From Leptasterias polaris (lineage: Eukaryota; Echinodermata; Asteroidea; Forcipulatida; Asteriidae), in contig JAZGTN010000036.1 of the NCBI GenBank assembly GCA_037783415.1, forward strand, positions 196,001 to 260,000: 64,000 nucleotides of DNA. The letters run 5' to 3'. Of the stretch, positions 35,110 through 45,992 are shown one piece after another. Positions within the stretch are counted from its first letter, which is position 1, and each line of letters begins with the position of its first letter. A model generated the notes under the pieces. The model made no database searches, was not told the DNA's origin, and saw nothing but the letters and a program-made list of their open reading frames with translations. The position numbers and the translations under genes were made by a program.

Positions 35110-37660
35110 ATGGACGGCGATAGAAATGCTGAAATTTTGGCCGAGATATTTGCAGACAGCGACTCGGAAGGAGGGGAGATCGACTCGGAAGGAGGGGAGA
35201 TCGACTCGGAAGGGGAGATCGACACGCAGGATGGTGGTGAATCAACCTCCAGCGAATCGGCGAGCGAGGTGGAGCAGGTAAGCACGATGTTGTTAGGGAG
35301 TAGGTCATGACCGTGCATGCAGTTAGAGGGCAGGAATAACTTGGGCATAAATTTGTCCAAAAGTACCCCTTTTTACATTGGCTTTTAATTTGATTTAGGA
35401 CAATGGCTCTTAAAGGTACATTGAACAATAAAAAGGCGTTTCTGCGGGCGTTCTGAATGATTAAGTTTGTCACTTAAAGTTATGATGTGTCGACTCGGAC
35501 AACAATGAATACAAAAAGACCATCAACGATGGGCCACCATTGGCGGCCATGTTGGATGTAAAGATTTATCCCATAATGGTTTGCGGAAGGGCGCCCTCTG
35601 TTGGTGCAACGCAATGAATTAACCCTCGGTTAAGATACCAGCGCTATATAAGTTTTATTATTATTATTTGCGATAAGGAATATTACACTAAAAAGCACAA
35701 AAACAAAGGGAAAGTTAATTACAACAATTTGACATGGCAACTGCATGCACACCCCTCCCCCACTTCCTTCCCCTTCCCCCACCCCTTTCCCTTCTCACCC
35801 CTTCCCCCACCCCTTTCCCTTCTCACCCCTTCCCCCACCCCTTTCCCTTCTCACCCCTTCCCCCACCCCTTTCCCTTCTCACCCCTTTCCCTTCTCACCC
35901 CTTCCCCCTCCCCCACCCCCTTGCCCTATATTTGTGGAACGAGAAGGTTACATAATAACATTTTCATCAATCTGGGTCCTCAAATAACTCTGCATATAGC
36001 ACACTTTACGTAAAGTGATAGATCTACAGCGCCCTCATGCATTTTGCCTCTTTCCTCTTTCCTACTGCAGGAAAACGCTAAATCTACACGGAAGAAACCA
36101 GACTTCAGATCGGGTTGGAAAGAGATCGGTCGTCTCAACAGGAAGCCGATGCAATTCACCGGAGATGCCGGCCCCACCAGTGATTTTACAGGACTTTCTG
36201 CAACACAGGTATTCCAGTTGTTCTTTTGCAGTACGGTTTGGGATATGCTTGTAGACGAAACAAACCGCTACGCAGAACAAACTGCTTCACAAACGTCCTG
36301 GACCCCCACTCACTTAAATGAAATGATGGCATTTGTCGCACTCCTGCTTGCTATGGGTATCAACAAGTCACCTCAGTACAGCATGTACTGGTCAACATCT
36401 GAAGTTCTACTCACGCCATTGTATCCATCCATTATGTCCAGAAATAGATTTAGTTCCATTATGAGATTTTTTCACCTGTCTGACAACCAGTTGCCTCAAC
36501 CAGCCTCTGGATGTGACAAGCTTAAGAAAGTTAGGCCTTTGCTGGATGTCATCCTCCCCAAATTTCGCAACCTGTATTACCCTGGACAGAACTTATCTCC
36601 TGATGAGAGTATGATCAAATTTAAGGGACGACTCGGGTTTCTACAGTACATGCCCAGAAAACCGGTCAAATGGGGAATGAAGGCATTCTCTTTGAATGAG
36701 TCGGAGACTGGTTACACGTGCTCTTGGGTATTGTACACAGGAGCTGCTCCCAAGGAGACGAAGACTTCACAAAGGCCACCTGTAAATACCGAATCATCCC
36801 CAGCAAAATGCCATCCCTCTGACCTAACCATCCCAGGAGAAGTCGTCCTTGAACTTGTAAATGGATTTGAACATAAAGGACATGTAATTTATTGTGATAA
36901 TTACTTTAACAGGCCAGCTCTGGTATCAAAAATGGACAACCTAGGATTTGGATGTAGTGGTCCTGTGCGTTATACGGCACGGGGCATACCTCGTGCAGCA
37001 CACCCAAAGACAAATGGAATGAAAAAGGGAGATGACCCCAAATTTTATGAGAAGGCTGGTCAGTTATGCATTGTTTGGCGTGATAACAAAAATGTTGTAT
37101 TCCTAACAAATGTAGGCGATTGCCAAGTAATAAGCAAAAAAATTCGGTGTAAGAAAAGCGAAAGTGGATTGCGTGAAATTGCTAAGCCAAAATCTATAGA
37201 TTACTACAACAAATTCATGGGAGGAACAGATCTCGCTAATCAAATTTGTCAGTACTACACGCATACACACAGAAGTTTGAAATGGTGGAAACGGGTGTTT
37301 TTTTGTTTGTTGAACATATGTATGCTCAATGCTACGGTAATTTTCAACAGCATACCAACAAATAAGCATGTCAGTAATCTTGACTTCCGTCTTCAAGTTA
37401 TAGACGGCTTGCTCACGGGTTGGGAGCGTTCTACAATGCTGCGTTGTAGACGATCCAATGCGAATAACTTTCCTGTTGGGATGATAGAGAAAATGCATTA
37501 TCCTGGCAAAAACCCTTCCGGAAGAAAACGTGACTGCATCGTTTGTAGTAACCGTCGATTACACAAGAGAAAACAAACGAGGATGATTTGCAAACAATGT
37601 ACATATCCAATGTGCGTCGTTCCTTGCTTTGTGAATTACCATACATTGCACTTGGGGTAA
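35110..37660 (+). CDS. piggyBac transposase (PGBD-like), two exons
   Basis: Exon 1 35110-35277 encodes MDGDRNAEILAEIFADSDSE and an acidic SEGGEID repeat, ending EVEQ|GTAAGC. Exon 2 36071-37660 starts after CTACTGCAG with ENAKSTRKKPDFRSGW. The junction is phase 0 and the product is 585 aa, a normal size. The catalytic core is intact: LSPDESMIKFKGR (first Asp), HVIYCDNYFNRP (second Asp), and DYYNKFMGGTDLANQ (third Asp region). The C-terminus has the cysteine-rich cross-brace finger (CIVCSNRR, MICKQC, CVVPCFVNYH). piggyBac transposases cut and paste at TTAA. No stop or frameshift is seen, so the protein may be active. PGBD4-like is an equivalent label. Confidence 0.93.
35750..35930 (+). repeat. 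Pyrimidine minisatellite in the piggyBac intron
   Basis: A 28-bp unit (CTTCTCACCCCTTCCCCCAC and following) is repeated, with starts near 35791, 35819 and 35847 and degenerate copies around. The G-rich complement could form unusual DNA structure. It lies wholly within the intron between 35278 and 36070. Confidence 0.85.
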
Positions 37661-37685
37661 ATTTATGGCATAAAGAAATATGTAG

Positions 37686-37845
37686 CCCCCCCCCCCTGCC
37701 CCCCCCCCCCCCTGCCCCCCCTATTCAATGTTGCCGCCAAAAATGTGTTCGTGTGTCCGCAATCCAAGGCAACTTTGAAAGAGGGGGGGAGGGAGGGGGA
37801 GGGGGGGGAGGGGGAGGGGGGAGGGGGAGGGGGGGGGGAGGGGGT
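37686..37845. repeat. Facing poly-C and poly-G tracts downstream of the piggyBac gene
   Basis: Nearly pure C at 37686-37721 and nearly pure G at 37781-37845 are separated by about 60 bp. They can pair as a large hairpin or form quadruplex structures. The lengths are likely unstable or hard to sequence accurately. Confidence 0.9.
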
Positions 37846-38015
37846 GGTCGTTTGTCAACACTTTTTTGTGGTTCATTTGTATTTAATGTCCTTCAATAAA
37901 TAGTTCAGTGACATAAAATGATTTAGATTTGGTCGTTTGTCAACACTTTTTTGTGGTTCATTTGGATTTAATGTCCTTCAATAAATAGTTCAGTGACATA
38001 AAATGATTTAGATTT
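37846..38015 (+). repeat. 85-bp tandem duplication containing the poly(A) signal
   Basis: A unit starting GGTCGTTTGTCAACAC occurs at 37846-37930 and 37931-38015 with almost no difference. Each copy contains AATAAA (TTCAATAAATAG), so the probable poly(A) signal of the piggyBac transcript is duplicated. Confidence 0.9.
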
Positions 38016-38238
38016 GGTGGTATGCTATAATGCTATTTGATTTACTTACACCATGGAGGATTAGACTGTATGCCTGTACAGTGCATACAATACACATGAA
38101 AAATCACTCACTGCACATTGGTGGCGCTCTTCATTAAAATCCACACAAATTCGTTGGTGCAGAAGCATTGTGAGGGGTAACACACTGCTGGTATGCAAGG
38201 TCCTACTGTGAAATATTTGCTGGTAATGAAAGGGTTAA

Positions 38239-40411
38239 GTGTTCGTTTACGAGAAGACCATGCAAAATCTTGAAAAATCGACAAGGTGGGGGGTCAGCGA
38301 TTTAAACTCAAATGTTGGCTATTTGATCCCCACCTGGGACCATAACACCTGGTGGAGCAGCTCGCTCAAAAATCTTACAGTGGCCGAGTACGGGCACCAA
38401 CTAGTTTCAGCGCAAAATGGACACTTCCGGGGAGTTAATTTGTAGTGTTTCTGGCGTACAGTTAGAGCCCCGTTAATTCCCTTAAACTGTATCAATTTCT
38501 GTCGACTTATACATCAAAAGAAGGAGCTCATCATCCTCTTCACGATGAAATAAAAAACAATTGTGTGAAAATGTTCACTGTAGATATCTAGGCTTTAGGA
38601 AAACACTTGACAGTTCTACTAAGGAAATAAGCCATCTACGCAGTTAACCATAACTTAATTAGTGCAGGGCTGAGAGTCAACCAACTTGGTGGAAATATAG
38701 TTCAGATATCCAACTACAATAATAAAAAATAAAAACATTGCAAGCTCTTCTTGATTTCAATTGCCAAGGGTCAACAAAGATGGAAAAGTAAATCTACATA
38801 CAGTCCTGAGTAAAATATTGCTTGCCCTTAATTCACGTCTGGAATAGGATGTTATTATAACATTAAACAAATACATCAACAAAGATGAAACATAAGTTTT
38901 TGCAAGTTTTGTGTATTAAGGTGGATGGGAGAGTTTTTTGCAGCAATACCGACCGTGATAATGGAAGTGGAACGTCCAGTTACCGCCCACCCAGTTAACG
39001 CGAAGTACCGCAAGAGGGCGCCACACACTGCATCGCCGTTGATGGTGTAATACTTGTACCACTCAGTCACTGAATACCACACACCGGTGTGTGAAGGTAA
39101 AAACTAAAACATATTGCACTCATGAATATGTCAATAAATAAAACCATTGACACTTATTGTGTTATTATCTAAACTATAATAAAGTCCTGGTGTGTTTATT
39201 TTGTTTTCTAATTGCCTTATTCTGAAGAGGATCTTGGCTTTGCAATACTGCAAATGCCTGACAAGGACCAAAGAACTTGCACTGATAGCTACTCATGTGA
39301 TCATACAAATCAGAAAGGGTGAAAGGCTTCGAGGAGGTGGTTACAATTAAAATATGAATCAGGATTTGAGTATGACAAACTAAACAAAACATTTAGATAT
39401 AAGGTCAGTGTCTGAATCCTGAGGAAATTGGTCATGTTCACTAAAACACTTAATTAAGGATTCAAGGACCAACATAATTGTTTCATGTAGGGTAATGAGA
39501 GGTTTGCTTCATGTCCAATGCATCGAGACTACCATTGAAAACAAGGCAATCGCAAATCACAACTGGTACCAGTTTTGAATGATGCAATGCTAAACCGCCA
39601 TTTTTAGGCAAAAACAGGCTCCTGCCATTTGAAACAAAAAAATGCTGGCAAAATTTTTATTGATGCTGCCTAAGGACCATAATAAGAACTCTCTTTCACC
39701 CAAGTGTCATTGCTCACAGACCTGCACTAATGACTCTACAGCGACTCAAAGATGTGATGCAAATTTGGTGGTACCCTTAAATGAAGAGTTACTGTTGCCT
39801 CTTAAAAGTCTTGTTTTTCCAAAATGTTGAGTTCCTGGTTTAGGTCAGGATACTAACTAAAGACCCTGCAAATTTCATTGCTCTACTGTATTCCACCTTT
39901 CAGCAGCAAGCGTTTAAACTTTTGTAGTCAAAAATCATCATGCTATTTTTTCTGTTAGGGAGGTCAGATTGGCCAAATATTGTGCACAGCCTCATCGGCT
40001 ACCTATGACCCACCTACTACCAAAATTTCAGCCAAATCCGTTGACCCCCACCTTATCACGGTCTGCATGGTCCTCTCGTGGACATGCTCTTAAAGATCTA
40101 CTTAAAGATCTAGGCTACTTCAACGGCACTAAGATAATTTAAACTTTGCCGAAATCCAATCAATTTGTGTTTCATGATTACGTATATTTCAAAGAAAATC
40201 CTTAGCGGTGGTTGCGTAATTAAAAAAAGGGTCATTTTGACCAGCGTTCAGCAGCTCCTCATAGCGAGTTTTTTGAAACAGCGTGTCACGTGATGAAAAT
40301 ATACCATAGACTTTGATGACGTACATGAGTGGAAACGGCTTGTTTACCCCCCGCGCAGCGGAGTGTGTTTATTGTGGCGTCTATAGCTATTTTCACGGTA
40401 ACGAAAACAAA
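38239..40411. other. Region without a recognised gene
   Basis: No convincing exon is visible. The first 60-80 bp may continue the reverse transcriptase relic on the minus strand. A TTTGATCCCCACC word near 38324 vaguely resembles a tRNA B box. The remainder is ordinary AT-rich sequence. Confidence 0.35.
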
Positions 40412-42300
40412 ATGTCAGACACAAGCGGATCGTGGGAGGAACATAGTGTGGACGAAGAAGAATTAGCAAATACATATGATAGTATTGATAGTGAGGATAG
40501 CTCTGACGGTTGAGGGAGCTCCTCTGAAGACGAAGAGGGCGTTGATGAAGCTGGGGGAGTTGCCGAACCATATACTTTATTGTATATAGGTTTGAGCCAC
40601 TGGCCGCCGAGGATCGCGAACGTGAGAATCCTGATGCAGGAGGCGAAGCTGAGCGACTAAATAACACTGAATGGGGAGTCCAACAGGTTTTTTGAACAAC
40701 AAACAATGCAATGTTTACTCTCCCCCAGAAGCTGAGCGACTAAATAACACTGAATGGTGAGTCCAACAGGTTTTTTGAACAACAAACAATGCAATGTTTA
40801 CTCTCCCCCACTGTTTATCGTCATGAAGTACTTATGTGCGGCATATTTGCAAAGAATGAGGCCGCTATAATGGATGTTATAACAGCAGAAAGTAGATTTT
40901 TTTTATCACGAAATGGTTGCTGTTGTCCAATATGGTTGCTGTAACGTTTCTTGTCAAAATTGAATTGGTGTCACTCAAAAGTTTTCCCCATTGGGTTAGC
41001 GCAGGTATCCTTATTGGAGAACTGGGTTCCATGGAGAAAGGAAAATGGATGAATGTTATTTTATTTTCTAATTCCTCGTTTATCCATGAATGTTTTCACA
41101 AATCAATAATCAAATCTCAGTTCAGTGTGTCCGTGTTAATATTTGTTTTCAATACCGCACGGACAAGCCGTATTTTCTTTCACTGTTCTACCGCATTGAC
41201 TTGTTTAGCAATGTATATCAGTGAGGTAGGTCCTAGCCTAATTAGTTTTAATGTCAAGCTCATTTGCTTATTATTTCTCATAATTTGTCTTTTAGGCCAG
41301 TTTAAACAAACTATCTCAACTGTATCTCTTCAATACATGTTTAGGATGACAAAAGAGACTTAATTTTCATTTCATTTATTCTGGTTGTGAAGCCAAGGAC
41401 TCTCAGAAAAGTGAACTTAATCACTGACTAGCCAATAACCACATGGAGAGAAGACAAGGAAGTTTCACCGCATTGACTTGTTTAGCAATGTATATCAGTG
41501 AGGTAGGTCCTAGCCTAATTAGTTTTAATGTCAAGCTCATTTGCTTATTATTTCTCATAATTTGTCTTTTAGGCCAGTATCATGTTATGTTATTCTTTAA
41601 AACAGAACTACAAACAATTATACAAACAATTTTTAAACTAAAATAAAATTTAACAAATTCCCAGCGACACAAAGTGAAAACAACGGCCATTGGTAAACAA
41701 TGCGAAACATTGTGTGAGCCGTCTGTACCTGTGGACACATGGATTTCCGGCCTTGGTCATGTTACTTGTATCTTTTTTATTTTATCACATAGGCCTATAT
41801 GCAATTGGTTTTCGACCAATAAAAAGTCACAATCTATTACCGTGGTATAACAACACGACTTGTAAACTTTTATATACTTGTAATGTGACTTTTTATTATG
41901 TGTGTTAATGAGACACACACATCGTTTAAATCCCTACTAATTTTGTATTACCCCTGTTCATGTAAAATAAGTTATTGGTCAGTACCAGCATAGTCAATAT
42001 CCTATGTCAGTACAGCAACATTTTTATTCCCTAATTTTCTTTTATTTATTTATTTGTTCAGGTGCTCATGCAACCACTATGTGGTCCAGCCACTGGCAGT
42101 GAACTGTATCTGCTGTAAGGAAGTGCAGAAGACAAGAGAGCAAATGGCAGCATTGAACATTGATATTGAGGATGAAAACCAATGCCTAGCTGTCCATGAT
42201 TGGTTTGAAGCAGTCTGTCTGCACCCGGCTGTACTTCAAACTGCTTATTTTAAATTTACATGGCAGGGATGCAGTTGAAGGGACTCTAGACCTAGACCAG
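40412..42300 (+). pseudogene. Decayed P2X7-like C-terminal-domain gene
   Basis: Exon 1 starts at ATG 40412 (MSDTSGSWEEHSVDEEELAN), has a premature TGA at 40511-40513, then SSSEDEEGVDEAGGVAEPY. About 14 extra bases shift the frame before FEPLAAED...GGEAERLNNTEW. This is collinear with exon 1 of the intact gene at 53475 (MSDTSDDN..., EPYQFEPELTEEE, NTDW). Exon 2 (42061-42300) reads WCSCNHYVVQPLAVNC, ICCKEVQK, VHDWFEAVCLHPAVLQTAYF, then loses frame before AVEGTLDLDQ and a CA|GTAAGTG donor. The third exon (YRQ.VRWCWG type) was not found. The gene is dead by stop, frameshift and exon loss. No transposon ends were recognised around it. Confidence 0.75.
40645..40810 (+). repeat. 83-bp tandem duplication across an exon-intron junction
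   Basis: A unit starting GAAGCTGAGCGACTAAATAA occurs at 40645-40727 and 40728-40810. It spans the exon 1 end and donor of the P2X7-like pseudogene. The first copy reads GAATGGGGAGTCC (donor lost), the second GAATGGTGAGTCC (donor kept). Confidence 0.9.
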
Positions 42301-42900
42301 TAAGTGTCTTGTTTTTAAATTGAACTGTAAAATTAATGTAATGAGCAAACCCTAGTATAATTGACTGTTGGATTAGATTTATACAATTCAGGACAACTAT
42401 TAACCATAAAAGCAGTAAAAGAATTTTTCAAAACACTGTGATCTCTGTCACAATTGTCGAGTCTGTTACAGAAAAAACAGAGACCCATCTTTTTCAGCTT
42501 TTGACTTCTTTACAGAACCCAAAAGTGTGTGTATGTGGGCTTACATGCCAACTTACAATGTCAAATAAAAGCTACTTGGACATTAAAACAACTCTTCTCA
42601 TGAGGTAATAATAATGGTGTACAAAAATATGTACAATGTAATCAAGAAGGAAAACATTCCACAATGGCTTGCTGAATTAATCATAGTTACCATCAAAAAT
42701 GTTCCTCTGCATGTACAATAAATATAAAGGTGTTTAAACAAACTATCTCAACTGTATCTCTTCAATACATGTTTAGGATGACAAAAGAGACTTAATTTTC
42801 ATTTCATTTATTCTGGTTGTGAAGCCAAGGACTCTCAGAAAAGTGAACTAAATCACTGTACTAGCCAAGAACCAAATGGAGAGAAGACAAGGAAGTTTCA
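41191..42900 (+). repeat. Interleaved duplicated blocks around exon 2 of the P2X7-like pseudogene
   Basis: Block R1 (111 bp, starts CCGCATTGACTTG) occurs at 41191-41301 and 41468-41578. Block R2 (about 168 bp, starts GTTTAAACAAACTATCTC) occurs at 41300-41466 and 42732-42900. In the first copy R1 and R2 are fused with a 2-bp GT overlap. In the second they are 1.15 kb apart with exon 2 between. This fits duplication followed by a microhomology deletion that removed exon 2 from one copy. Confidence 0.8.
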
Positions 42901-42929
42901 GTTTTAGATGTGGGAGGAAAACTCCAGAG

Positions 42930-43080
42930 AATTATTTCAGGAAAGCACACGCAGTCAAGTAGGGACTGATAACCCAGTCCACATAGTGCCCCCAGCGGGA
43001 TTTGAAATAAAAGTCCTAGAGGTGAAAGGTCTGGAAAGATACCTCTACACCAACCTGATCACCTCATTGAAACAGAGGAT
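42930..43080 (-). repeat. Possible tRNA-derived SINE or related dispersed repeat
   Basis: The complement of 42994-43006 is TTCAAATCCCGCT, close to the RNA polymerase III B box GGTTCRANNCC. The surroundings (GTGCCCCCAGCGGGATTTGAA, then GAGGTGAAAGG) have the look of a dispersed repeat. No A box or tail is assigned, so this is tentative. Confidence 0.3.
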
Positions 43081-43198
43081 ACATTAATTGTTATTATCGC
43101 ATGTTTTACAATTTTCCCTTAACCACATTTTGGGGTCACTTTTTATCCTGTTTGCCTAATCATTACCAATCATTTTCTTCCAGAACTTCCTCCCTTCT

Positions 43199-43442
43199 TC
43201 TACCCGGACTTCTTCCCCTGAATTGTTGTCCCTTGTCCCTTCTTTGAACCATCATCATCGGCCTTTGTTCTTTTCTTGGACTTCCCAGTTGTGCTATTCT
43301 TTCCTATTGATGAATCATCACCTTCCTCAGTCAATACTTTTCTTTTCTTCCGTTGTTGTCTCGCTCTGCTCTCGGTGCCTGCCATCATGCTTCCCGGCCT
43401 GCTCTGTATTTCTTGGACATCTTCAATGCCTGGTTTGGGTTG
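43199..43442 (-). CDS. Possible exon of a lysine-rich protein
   Basis: After a TTGGCAG acceptor near 43443 the minus frame reads PQPKPGIEDVQEIQSRPGS, then SRARQQRKKRKVLTEEGDDS, then GKSKKRTKADDDGSKKGQG, to a stop at about 43200. The composition suggests a nuclear, nucleic-acid-binding tail. Candidate upstream minus exons (44438-44384, YERQRLQQL before GTGAGT; 44915-44868, YVKRIIKAAVLLCQQ before GTGAGA) have suitable splice sites, but their phases do not join cleanly. No family is recognised. Confidence 0.3.
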
Positions 43443-45486
43443 AGGTCTGCCAACAGGTTCAGTTATTAAATTAAACCTTCACCTTTCCACAGCAGTGTCC
43501 TTCTCTGGTCTTGTTTCCGTGTGTAACCGATGTGGTTGGTAAGGTTAAATTTCTAGACGCCAAGAAAGTCACAGTTGACACACGTTTTAGTTACTGCATC
43601 AGTTTATTATTTTAATTGCAATTTCTTAAAAGTTGTATTTGCAATTACTAATGCAATATATATATATATAAAAACAACAATTGACAGTCACTACAAAATT
43701 GGAGGACCTGTAATATAAGGTACAAAAATATAAATCATAATTAGACAATGATTTAACAATGGTCCACATTGAAGTAAAGCTCTGTATTCTATATGTACAA
43801 TTCATTTATTATTAAATTCCAATATTCCATTACTTTCATCAACGGCAAAATGTTAAGTGTTGACCGTAAGAATATTAAAACATCTACTTCAGCCAAATGG
43901 CACATACCTAATAATAAAAGCCCTCGGCTCTTGCAAGGAAGTTGTCCTTAGCACAGGATGAACAAGAGATAAAAGTAGTTCTGTAAAATAAATTATTCAC
44001 AAGAAATAATAAATAATAATAGACATTTAGAAAGACAAGTATATATAGGCAAACCTAGATCCCTATATTCTTTTTATGAAACAGTGATTAATTAGTGACT
44101 AAAAAGGCCATAACCATATCTTAAGGCCTGGTTATTTAAGTGTCGGCAAATAATAGTAGAGATTCCTTGAAGCCGATTTCCAAAGGAGTAAAAAGTATCT
44201 AAAAATCTAGTCCGTACAGGCTACATGAAAATTGTTTATGAGAGCACATGTTTAGCCTTAACCAAACGCAAGGAGAAATCTAGTGACAAAGTGGAGAATT
44301 GTCGTCCACTAAATGTGTACATAAAAATGCTTTTGGTTCTATGAAATAAGTAGAACATCCTTTAATATTAATAAGGGTACTCACCAGCTGTTGCAGCCTC
44401 TGCCTCTCATACCTTAACCCTAGGCCTTGAAGGTCCAACTATGAAAAAGGAACCCAACCAGCTATGGCGCCGTGATTCAGGAAAACTTACTGATAGAGCA
44501 AGAGCTCTTAAAATTACATCTACTCGCTGCAACGCTGACTTTGAAAATGACCACTCCCCAATCGCTACTCAAGTATGTGAATGCTGGAAATCAAACAATT
44601 TGCTTGACTTCACGTACCAAATGGCCGTAAAATGAAAAGAAGTGATTAAAAAAACAAAAGACTATTCAGTATCCCGCATTCCGACCGGGAACGTACGATA
44701 GAGTAACCTGCAGTGCTCTATTGAGGGCGCTCTCTACATTTGCCATAAATAATTACATCGTGCCTGGCAGCGCGACTCGCCGTCTGGCTGGTCACACGTG
44801 GTTGATAGGGGGGCTAGGATTGCAGACAAGTGGGGAAAAATGGAGTTGGACTTAGATGTCTTCTCACCCTGCTGACAAAGGAGCACTGCCGCCTTGATGA
44901 TTCTCTTTACATAATCTGAAATTATTAAGAATATGAAGAAACAACAATTATCAAACATTTCTCATTGAATAGATTCTTGTAAACCTGAATAACCAATATT
45001 CATTATAGGTCATTCATTCTTTGCTCATTAAAACCTTGTGGCTTCTCAAAGAAACTATAGCTTCAATGGCTTGAGGTTCACAGACAATAACCACCAAACA
45101 GGGCAAAGCCAGTGTTGTACAAATTGTATGGGGCACACATCATAAAACTGATCATTATCACAGGAAAGGATTCATTATTTGTTTTGTTTAACTTGAAAGA
45201 AAGTTGGGAACACTGCTAGCTCAACACCTGAAAAGGGTTTAAGTATTCTGACACATATCAGAGGTTATATTTTCAACATTTTTATATTTTTGTGAAAAAT
45301 TATTAGTAATGAACTTATATATTTCCATTAACGTCAACGTACCATTAGCATTTGAAATGGCGCTGTAGGAAACAGCATTTATCTAGACAATTCAAACTGC
45401 CAATTAAGCAGTCACTGTTTTTTTTTAAAGGATCTAGTTGTAATACATCTAGGATTCCTCAAAAGGTTAAGAGTGCAAACGAGATC
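43443..45486. other. Gap with only tentative small exons
   Basis: Apart from two possible minus-strand exons (44384-44438 and 44868-44915) I see no supported gene. There is a short TA microsatellite near 43655. The sequence ends at the TTAA of the Kolobok insertion. Confidence 0.3.
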
Positions 45487-45490
45487 TTAA

Positions 45491-45725
45491 AGAGGATGTG
45501 CCATGATGATTAAATTTGACGTTTTTCTGCTTAGTGATATATTAAAAATTTTACTACCATCTCTTTTTTGACATTAAATTAATACAAATTGTGATATTTG
45601 CAGGTTGTTTTCACTTCTCGAATTAGGCCGTCGCATATATTCACGAAAATCACGTCAATCACGTCAATGAGGGCAGCAGACAAATATCGGTATAATCGTG
45701 ACGTCACCTTACGTACTGCTGCATG
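45491..45725 (+). repeat. Left inverted end of the Kolobok element
   Basis: Outer 17 bp and inner CRE-containing block match the right end in reverse complement; the middle is diverged. Two ACGTCAATCACGTCAA-type half sites precede the full TGACGTCA at 45699-45706. Confidence 0.65.
45694..45707. promoter_or_regulatory. CRE octamer in the left Kolobok end
   Basis: TGACGTCA at 45699-45706, about 290 bp upstream of the transposase ATG at 45993 and 209 bp from the element tip. This is the canonical CREB/ATF binding site; promoter function is inferred from position. Confidence 0.55.
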
Positions 45726-45992
45726 AAGCCGAAGCCTATCCATGAATGGTCTGTGCGGAGCGATTTGCGTGCCGGAACTACATAAAGTACATTGCTCCCT
45801 TGCGTAGTCGGGTGCCGAAATCGTACATGGCAAATGGGCTGAGTTTGGTCTTGTTCCCTTCAGTACATGGATGTACATGTACATGTATGTAGTGTCTGTA
45901 CAACGCGTTGCACATGTACCGCAAACGGATGTTTATATCCTACCATACCAAGCGTTGCTATACAATTTTAACTTCTGCGATTATTTATAGAA

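Larger units (their letters stand above)
34857..38234 (+). mobile_element. piggyBac transposon, apparently complete
   Basis: The left end CCCTATCAGTACC at 34857 and right end complement CCCTTTCATTACC ending at 38234 form 13-bp TIRs with two mismatches. Both are flanked by TTAA (34853-34856, 38235-38238), the canonical piggyBac target. The 3378-bp length and single intact transposase gene fit an autonomous element. It lies within or at the edge of the reverse transcriptase relic. Confidence 0.88.

Noticed and set aside
34947..35360. Minus-strand Ser/Pro-rich frames over the piggyBac first exon
   Set aside because: Antisense shadows of the acidic SEGGEID repeat in the transposase exon.
35729..36013. 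Overlapping plus-strand Pro/Ser/Phe-rich frames
   Set aside because: All three frames are open only because the sequence is a 28-bp pyrimidine minisatellite; it lies in the piggyBac intron.
37588..37899. Pro-rich and Gly-rich frame after the piggyBac stop
   Set aside because: Product of the poly-C and poly-G tracts; the transposase already ends at 37660.
38239..38460. Possible tRNA gene or SINE around TTTGATCCCCACC
   Set aside because: Only a weak B-box-like word; no A box, no cloverleaf, no terminator run at the right distance.
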